The notes beneath the pieces are model-generated. The model had not been told where the DNA came from. It saw nothing but the letters and a program-made list of their open reading frames with translations, and searched no databases. From positions 1-11,479 of the forward strand of contig JAEDOA010000042.1 in assembly GCA_016302195.1 (NCBI GenBank): DNA of 11,479 nt, in the 5' to 3' direction. Numbering within the stretch: position 1 is the stretch's first letter; every line of letters starts with the position of its first letter. Source of the stretch: Erysipelotrichaceae bacterium (GTDB taxonomy: Bacteria; Bacillota_I; Bacilli_A; Erysipelotrichales; Erysipelotrichaceae). This document shows, one piece after another, positions 7,530 through 11,479 of this stretch. Made by a program: the position numbers and the translations under genes.

Positions 7530-7770
7530 CTGTGTAAATATACTTATCTTTGCATTTATAATACCACATATATTTATAATTATAAATATAGATGCATATG
7601 TAAGTATATTTAAAATTGTTATCATAACAGATTTTCTGATTGTTAGTAGATTATTTGATCTAAAGCAATATAAGTTGATAATCATTTTGATTCTATTGTT
7701 GATGATTTAAAAATATATTTGTAAACATAAATATATTTGCCTTTGTATTTGTAATTATAAACATAATGGT
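7530..7770. promoter_or_regulatory. parA promoter with palindromic operator / centromere candidate
   Basis: On the minus strand TGGTATTAT (extended -10, hexamer at 7558-7563) and TTTATA (7581-7586) at 17 bp form the parA promoter. A perfect 22-bp palindrome (7569-7590, half site TATATTTATAA) covers the -35. A related 20-bp sequence at 7746-7765 matches 18 of 20 positions, and AAATATATTTG occurs twice 18 bp apart (7711-7721, 7729-7739). TAAATATACTTA at 7535-7546 is repeated inverted at 7601-7612, flanking the promoter. Clusters of AT-rich palindromes beside a ParA/RHH operon usually act as both operator and centromere. Confidence 0.65.
7538..7552 (+). repeat. 15-bp repeat, copy in the parA leader
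   Basis: ATATACTTATCTTTG here is identical to 7803-7817 at the toxin promoter. It lies between the parA -10 and the parA Shine-Dalgarno, antisense to the parA leader. Confidence 0.8.
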
Positions 7771-7800
7771 AAAAAAGAAGGTCATAATATGATTAAAAAT

Positions 7801-7817
7801 TGATATACTTATCTTTG
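7801..7817 (+). promoter_or_regulatory. Toxin promoter containing the second 15-bp repeat
   Basis: TGATATACT (7801-7809) is an extended -10 element; no convincing -35 is seen at 17 bp. Start would be near 7816, giving a leader of about 50 nt. The hexamer lies inside ATATACTTATCTTTG (7803-7817), which is shared with the parA leader. Confidence 0.6.
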
Positions 7818-7827
7818 GCATTTGTGC

Positions 7828-7857
7828 CCTCCCAATGTTCATTTTTGCATTAGGAGG
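7828..7857 (+). promoter_or_regulatory. Leader hairpin sequestering the toxin Shine-Dalgarno
   Basis: CCTCCCAATG (7828-7837) pairs with CATTAGGAGG (7848-7857) over ten positions with one mismatch and a 10-nt loop, burying the whole AGGAGG. A shorter GGCA-TTTG-TGCC hairpin (7817-7828) sits directly upstream and shares base 7828. Fst-family toxin mRNAs use such a 5' helix to delay translation until the antisense RNA can bind. Confidence 0.75.
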
Positions 7858-7860
7858 TGA

Positions 7861-7890
7861 TTATTTTGCAAATATGGTCAATCCTATTAA
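7861..7890 (+). repeat. Direct repeat at the toxin start codon (copy 1)
   Basis: This segment includes the TTG start and the exact 13-mer TGGTCAATCCTAT (7875-7887). The other copy (8146-8158) lies downstream in the convergent antisense gene, so the two RNAs are complementary here, as with the DR elements of Fst loci. Confidence 0.85.
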
Positions 7891-8024
7891 CCGTCGTAGT
7901 TGCGCCTATCGTTGTGAATGCAGTGTCTCATGCTCTAGAGAAGCTGTTTGACGAGTGGCTAGATAATCGTCATCGCACGAGGCGATACACTCAACGAAAG
8001 CGGAAAAAGCACAAACGCCACTAG
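7866..8024 (+). CDS. Fst-family type I toxin (small membrane peptide)
   Basis: A 52-aa peptide beginning at TTG eight bases after a near-perfect AGGAGGTGA (7852-7860); no ATG is available in frame. Residues 3-20 form one hydrophobic segment with the family's VVAPIVV core, followed by a WLDNR motif (31-35). This AP...WLxxR pattern is that of Fst/Lpt plasmid toxins, which insert into the membrane when antisense RNA is lost with the plasmid. The tail is odd: residues 35-52 contain 14 Arg, Lys or His out of 18, and the peptide is well over the ~30 aa of classic members. The leader hairpin, the antisense repeat and the shared terminator around it support the assignment independently. It lies divergent to parA, so partition and post-segregational killing are adjacent. 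The call is from motif and context, not a database match. Confidence 0.85.
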   Translation: MQIWSILLTVVVAPIVVNAVSHALEKLFDEWLDNRHRTRRYTQRKRKKHKRH

Positions 8025-8071
8025 CCTTAGCCATTTACATAGAACTTTAATGTCTTAAAATTGGTGAAAAT

Positions 8072-8115
8072 AAAAAAGTCGTTACTCTCTGCCCTTTTTG
8101 AGTAACGGCTTTTTT
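8072..8115. terminator. Bidirectional terminator of the toxin and antitoxin RNAs
   Basis: GTCGTTACTC and GAGTAACGGC (10 bp with one G-U) are flanked by six A's on the left and eight T's on the right, with a 12-nt loop. The A-run serves the minus-strand RNA and the T-run the plus-strand RNA. Confidence 0.9.
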
Positions 8116-8145
8116 TTGCTCTTATTTTTGATCAATTTTACAAAT

Positions 8146-8158
8146 TGGTCAATCCTAT
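8146..8158 (+). repeat. Direct repeat, antisense-gene copy (copy 2)
   Basis: TGGTCAATCCTAT repeats 7875-7887 exactly. Similarity extends left through ATTTTACAAAT (compare ATTTTGCAAAT at the toxin start) and right through CAA/TAA. On the minus strand this is the first stretch of the predicted antitoxin RNA. Confidence 0.85.
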
Positions 8159-8171
8159 CAAAGTTACTATA

Positions 8172-8650
8172 ACATGTTTAATCCTTTTTAGCTACACATT
8201 TGCAGAGGTAGTAAGTAAAAAGAACAATTAATAATTATTTTTGTGGCTTTCTCATTTGATTTTCTCTTTGAATTATTTTTCTTATTAGCATATTTTTGTT
8301 TAACATTATTGCTTTCGTGGTTTCTTACATATTACATGATTTGCATTCCTTTGCTGATGGGTTCAAATTTTTTTAGGTCATTTTGCTTAAGGGAAAGAAT
8401 AAATATAAGTATCAGTAGTAAATATTCTATGTCGCTAATTTAAAAAGAGAAAAGTTTATTTCGATATTATGAGGAATAAGATCTTCAATGATAGCTAGGG
8501 ATGGATAGTAAATAAATATTATTGATAAGTGGTATCAAAATGGTTGCTTGTAAGTATTTTGACATATTTATAATTGTATTCATAAGTATATGTATATGTA
8601 TATGCATATTCATGCTTACTTGGGTAAAATTCGTGTTGAATATATAAAAA
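8172..8650. other. Non-coding AT-rich spacer
   Basis: I see no supportable gene. A hydrophobic GTG-initiated frame at 8243-8443 has no Shine-Dalgarno. ATATTTATAATT at 8564-8575 repeats 12 bases of the parA palindrome (7570-7581), TTGACA occurs at 8559-8564, and TATATG is repeated three times at 8587-8604, so the right part may be a decayed operator or promoter for the truncated ORF at 8651. Confidence 0.6.
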
Positions 8651-8737
8651 ATGCAATCAAAAAAGGACACTATTTATGATTCAAAAGAGGAGGAAACCAG
8701 AGCTATTAATGTCGTTCGTAAAGAGCTCACTTGCTAA
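8651..8737 (+). pseudogene. Truncated 28-codon ORF ending in IS debris
   Basis: An ORF starting MQSKKDTIYDSKEEETRA is strongly charged and reads like the N-terminus of a normal soluble protein, but it stops after 28 codons, where the IS30-type sequence begins (about 8722-8730). There is no good Shine-Dalgarno and an in-frame stop lies two codons upstream. The most likely explanation is a gene interrupted by an insertion event; I do not recognise the family. Confidence 0.35.
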
Positions 8738-8779
8738 TTGATGATAATGTCTAGAGATGCTAGAGTTTGAATTAGTCAT
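8681..8779 (-). pseudogene. IS30-family transposase, N-terminal remnant
   Basis: The minus-strand frame from ATG 8779 begins MTNSNSSISRHYHQLASE, which resembles the N-terminus of lactobacillus IS30-family transposases, and has AAGGTGAT seven bases upstream. After about 18 residues the resemblance ends and the frame closes at 32 codons. Full transposases of this family are ten times longer, with a helix-turn-helix and DDE core, so only the start survives. Recognition is from memory of the family; the downstream residues probably derive from the interrupted gene. Confidence 0.6.
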
Positions 8780-8880
8780 GAAGATCACCTTTCTTGATTT
8801 TTGGTCACTTCAAGTTTAGGTCTTCATGGCCTTTTTGTTTAACACTTAGTGTTGCACTTCAATTTTAAATCCGGGAATTT
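8727..8880 (-). mobile_element. IS30-type insertion sequence fragment (transposase-start end)
   Basis: The fragment comprises the transposase start and its leader. CATGAAGA (8777-8784) and TCTTCATG (8821-8828) can pair and fold the start codon into a hairpin, a device that stops read-through transcripts from expressing a transposase. AACACTTAGTGTT (8841-8853) is a palindrome near the presumed terminus, and the TTGCACTTCAATTT beside it resembles IS30-type ends. The exact outer boundary is uncertain and the other end of the element is absent. Confidence 0.5.
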
Positions 8881-8984
8881 ATGTTTTATCTATTCATTTT
8901 AGTTTAAGTGTATAATTTTTTGCGGTAAGTCAAATAAATATTTAAGAAATTAAGGTCAGACTAATGGTTAATAGCCTATTGCAA

Positions 8985-9075
8985 AAATATTGACACTTAC
9001 GAATTTAAAAAAATCGTTATTTATACTAATAGCGATATAATAAAAGAGCTAGAAGATAATTTTTCGGAGGAAAAA
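8985..9075 (+). promoter_or_regulatory. Promoter region and ribosome binding site of the SLAP-domain gene
   Basis: A consensus TATAAT lies at 9036-9041 and a perfect TTGACA at 8990-8995, but they are 40 bp apart and do not form one promoter; TATACT at 9022-9027 is also poorly spaced. An imperfect palindrome (ATCGTTATT 9013-9021, AATAGCGAT 9028-9036) lies just upstream of the -10 and could be an operator. GGAGG at 9066-9070 is five bases before the ATG. Confidence 0.5.
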
Positions 9076-11184
9076 ATGAATAGAAATATTTTAATTACAA
9101 TTAGTGGGGCTGCACTGTTATCATTCGGACTATTAACTGGTGTAACTAACAATAATGAAGTTAGTGCCGCTGTACAGGTGGGACAGAGTAATAGGTTAGA
9201 GCGTAATGCCTATATTTATAACAGTCAGGGCCATAGGACAAAGAAGAATGTTTGGAAGCATGGCAAGAAAGTCCTGGTTTTAGGGACAAAGACGATTAAG
9301 GGAAAGAAATATGCTAGAATTGGAAGAAATCAGTATATTCGTCTTACGAACTTTAAGAAATATAATACTAGCTCTAAGCCTACTGCTTTGCTCAAACATA
9401 ATGCTTATGTTTTTGATGAAAATGGCAGACGAATCAAAGTGGCTTCTTTAAAGAAAAACAAAATTGTTACGATCTTGGGCACTCGATACATTAAAGGCAA
9501 GAAGTACTATCAGATTGCTAAAAATCGTTTTATCAAGGCTGCGAATGCTACAACATCAATTGCCAATGAGATAAATAATAGCCGGAATGATTTGAATCAA
9601 AAATCTACTGCTAATAATACAAATACAACTACCGTTATCAATAATAATTCGACTTCGGTTAACTCTAATGTTGACAATAATGCAGTTACTGGTGTAACAA
9701 ATACGGTAAATGGATCAACCGTATCTTCAAATGTAACTAGTAGTTCTACTGTTAGTGCAAATAGCAATACTAATTCATCAACAACTTCAGAGAAATCAAC
9801 AGATATAAAGAATAATGACACTGACGGGAACTCTTCTGATTTAGAAAAAGAATTAAAGGTACTACATACTTCATATGTTTTTGATAAGGCAGGAAAGCAT
9901 ATTTTAGGTAGTTTCGTAATCAAAGGCAGTATGGTTGATGTTAAAAATGCAACATTGATTAATGGCAAGCAATATTATGGCTTAGTTGGAGACGATGATG
10001 ATAGTATAACTGGCTATGTACCCGCAACTGCTTTTGATAAAAATGCTACTGGATTAAAAGTAACAGTTTCTGATAAGAGTTTTATTCAATATAAGAAAGA
10101 TATTGATCAATTAAGTAGTGGTATTTTTAACAGTTCCGCTTATGATTTGTCCTCTCCTGCTAAAAAGAATGCTTATCGTGCTGCATATTCTGCCGCATAT
10201 GAAGTTGGTAATTTTAAGTATTCTACTGTTGAAGATATGGAAGCAGCTAAAGCTAATTTAAAGCAAGCTATCAAAGATCTGGACGGAAAACCAGTGGTAG
10301 TTGAAGGAACTTACGATAACTATATATTGACAAGTACACAAAAATCTCAAATTCTGGCTTTGGTAAATAAGGAATATAATGTTACCGACGCTAGATTTGA
10401 TCCTGATGGTAAGTACGTAATTTACACTCAAGATGCACAAAGAAAAACTACTGATATAAGGCCCTTTATAAGGTTTGAAAACAAGGTAAGTTTCAATCCA
10501 TTACAATATATGGGTAATCAAGTCGTTAAGCACAATTCCTTTGTCTACAATGATAAGGGACAGCGTGAGTTGGGAGAATTTGTTTCAAAAGGTGATAAGG
10601 TTCGAGTTTCTTCGTATACTAAGATAAATGGTCAGATTTATTATAGTTTTGATAATATTATTGGTAGCGATGTTTATCCAACCTTAGACAAATTTTTGCC
10701 AGTTAGTGTTTTTGAGGAGAATGGCAAAGACGAGAAGTTTGAGCCTGCGTCAAAAAAAGAATTTGATGATTTTACTAAATTCCTGAGAAATATAAATGGT
10801 CAAGTTTATGATCATGATATATATAACCTGTCTTCGCCAACTGATCGAGCCAGTTATCAAAAAGTTTCTGAGATAGGGAGCAGAGTAGCAAATGATGATA
10901 GATCTTCACAAGCAGATATTGAAATTGTTGAAAAACAAATGAAGGCTGCCTTTGCAAAATTAAATGGCAAAAAAATTCAAATTGAAGGAAAACGAAAAGA
11001 TCATAAATATACTAAGGAAGAGATTGAGCAAATCTTAGACTTAATTGCTAGGAGTCGTGGAATTAAAAATATCAAATATGTAGGGATATCCAATGATACC
11101 ATTGAATATGTAGTCAACCATAAGAATGAGCAAGCTGACACGAGATTTTTTGTTCACTTCAGTGATGATAATTCATGGAATTAA
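9076..11184 (+). CDS. Secreted SLAP-domain surface protein with duplicated C-terminal module
   Basis: A 702-aa exported protein with a Sec signal peptide (basic MNR, hydrophobic core to about residue 22, cleavage likely after VSA at 29-31). Two lactobacillus surface-layer (SLAP) repeats follow at about 41-92 and 106-155, sharing the pattern NAY(I/V)(Y/F)...G.R and IKGKKY..I..N, the basic type that binds cell-wall polymers noncovalently. Residues ~160-255 are a Ser/Thr/Asn-rich linker. Then one module occurs twice (about 263-475 and 484-702): a SLAP-like unit (SYVFDKAGK; SFVYNDKGQ), a helical part with YxLSSP and a FIVAR-like (K/R)AxxxLxGK ending, and a short (T/K)xxQILxLV unit closing with RFxxxF. 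There is no LPXTG anchor. A role in adhesion or surface coating is inferred; no enzymatic motif is seen. It has its own promoter region and terminator. Confidence 0.88.
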   Translation: MNRNILITISGAALLSFGLLTGVTNNNEVSAAVQVGQSNRLERNAYIYNSQGHRTKKNVWKHGKKVLVLGTKTIKGKKYARIGRNQYIRLTNFKKYNTSSKPTALLKHNAYVFDENGRRIKVASLKKNKIVTILGTRYIKGKKYYQIAKNRFIKAANATTSIANEINNSRNDLNQKSTANNTNTTTVINNNSTSVNSNVDNNAVTGVTNTVNGSTVSSNVTSSSTVSANSNTNSSTTSEKSTDIKNNDTDGNSSDLEKELKVLHTSYVFDKAGKHILGSFVIKGSMVDVKNATLINGKQYYGLVGDDDDSITGYVPATAFDKNATGLKVTVSDKSFIQYKKDIDQLSSGIFNSSAYDLSSPAKKNAYRAAYSAAYEVGNFKYSTVEDMEAAKANLKQAIKDLDGKPVVVEGTYDNYILTSTQKSQILALVNKEYNVTDARFDPDGKYVIYTQDAQRKTTDIRPFIRFENKVSFNPLQYMGNQVVKHNSFVYNDKGQRELGEFVSKGDKVRVSSYTKINGQIYYSFDNIIGSDVYPTLDKFLPVSVFEENGKDEKFEPASKKEFDDFTKFLRNINGQVYDHDIYNLSSPTDRASYQKVSEIGSRVANDDRSSQADIEIVEKQMKAAFAKLNGKKIQIEGKRKDHKYTKEEIEQILDLIARSRGIKNIKYVGISNDTIEYVVNHKNEQADTRFFVHFSDDNSWN

Positions 11185-11251
11185 TGTTAATTAAAACGAT
11201 GTGGTGAAGTCCCAGCCTGTTGTAAGTGTCAAATAAAAGAGTGCACTTAAA

Positions 11252-11290
11252 AGCCGTCTCGGTAATTGTTATACCGAGGCGGTTATTTTT
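11252..11290 (+). terminator. Strong terminator after the SLAP-domain gene
   Basis: GCCGTCTCGGTA (11253-11264) and TACCGAGGCGGT (11272-11283) form a 12-bp GC-rich stem with two G-U pairs and a 7-nt loop, followed by TATTTTT. It lies about 70 bases after the stop. Confidence 0.9.
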
Positions 11291-11427
11291 GTGCTCTTAG
11301 TAAATTACGTGACTTTTTTGATTCTTTGTCATTGCAAATAAGCTTCAAGAATATCGGAGTAATTAGACACAAGTTTAATTAAATAAAAAGTACTAAAGTT
11401 ATAGTTAGTGAGGTTACCTTTTAATTA

Positions 11428-11479
11428 GAAACTGTCAAATTTTATGTGTAAATAGATCTTTCCCTTAGATTGATTTTTT
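11428..11479. mobile_element. Possible terminus of an IS256-type insertion sequence
   Basis: Read on the minus strand, 11432-11454 carries TTTACACA followed by AAAATTTGACA, a layout typical of mutator/IS256-type terminal repeats in lactobacilli, where the TTGACA side is outermost. If so, the element begins near 11428 and continues beyond the window. No transposase sequence is visible, so this is a pattern-based guess. Confidence 0.25.

Larger units (their letters stand above)
8066..8160 (-). ncRNA. Predicted antisense antitoxin RNA of the Fst-like module
   Basis: A minus-strand RNA of about 90 nt is predicted from an extended -10 TGTTATAGT (hexamer at 8166-8171) to the bidirectional terminator at 8072-8115. 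Its 5' part is the complement of 8132-8160, which closely resembles the toxin start region, including the 13-mer at 8146-8158 and similar flanks. Its 3' hairpin is complementary to the toxin mRNA 3' hairpin. Pairing at both ends would block ribosome access and neutralise the toxin mRNA. Its exact ends are inferred. Confidence 0.7.

Noticed and set aside
7518..7685. 56-codon N-terminal extension of parA
   Set aside because: The ATG at 7517 has AGGAG nine bases upstream and gives a normal ParA start, while the extension covers the promoter and palindrome.
8243..8443. 66-codon hydrophobic ORF starting at GTG
   Set aside because: No ribosome binding site; the hydrophobic composition follows from T-rich DNA.
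8587..8604. Three TATATG repeats
   Set aside because: Too short and low in complexity to call a CRISPR or a regulatory array; no spacer structure.
9597..9968. 123-codon minus-strand ORF inside the surface-protein gene
   Set aside because: It is a shadow of the Ser/Thr/Asn-rich repeats on the coding strand.
8990..11232. 11-bp inverted match TTGACACTTAC / GTAAGTGTCAA flanking the surface-protein gene
   Set aside because: Matches of this length are expected by chance many times in an AT-rich 11-kb window, and the flanks do not extend the match.

Overview
The window looks like part of a low-GC Lactobacillus plasmid, probably from the acidophilus/helveticus/crispatus group. The evidence is an iteron-type origin with a Rep_3 initiator, a ParA partition operon, an Fst-like type I toxin locus, a secreted protein with lactobacillus SLAP cell-wall domains, IS30-type transposase debris and strong AT bias. 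The organism call is inferred from protein families, not from a database match.

Layout: (1) 1-2772, the 3' part of a type I restriction HsdR gene whose start lies off the left edge. (2) 2905-4242, minus strand, a 445-aa protein with two predicted winged-helix units, convergent with hsdR and sharing a terminator with it. (3) 4343-4927, the replication origin: one outlying iteron, five 10-bp tandem repeats, eight iterons at 21-24 bp spacing, an inverted repeat with DnaA-box-like arms, AT-rich DNA, a further iteron, and the repA promoter carrying a partial iteron just after its -10. (4) 4928-6280, repA. (5) 6423-7517, minus strand, a parA gene plus small ribbon-helix-helix gene operon, with a palindrome-rich promoter/centromere candidate at 7530-7770. 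(6) 7800-8160, a compact Fst-family type I toxin-antitoxin module: extended -10 promoter, a hairpin that sequesters the Shine-Dalgarno, a 52-aa membrane toxin with a very basic tail, a convergent antisense RNA sharing a direct repeat with the toxin start region, and a bidirectional terminator. (7) 8170-9075, mostly non-coding DNA with a broken IS30-type transposase start and a truncated ORF. (8) 9076-11184, a 702-aa secreted SLAP-domain protein with a duplicated C-terminal module. (9) 11185-11479, a terminator and what may be the edge of another insertion sequence.

RepA, its iterons, the ParA system and the type I toxin would together replicate the plasmid, segregate it and kill cells that lose it. 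The restriction subunit and the surface protein are cargo. The least ordinary parts are the toxin module with its unusually long basic tail, the 15-bp sequence shared by the toxin promoter and the parA leader, the 10-bp tandem array beside the iterons, and the unrecognised winged-helix protein facing the origin.
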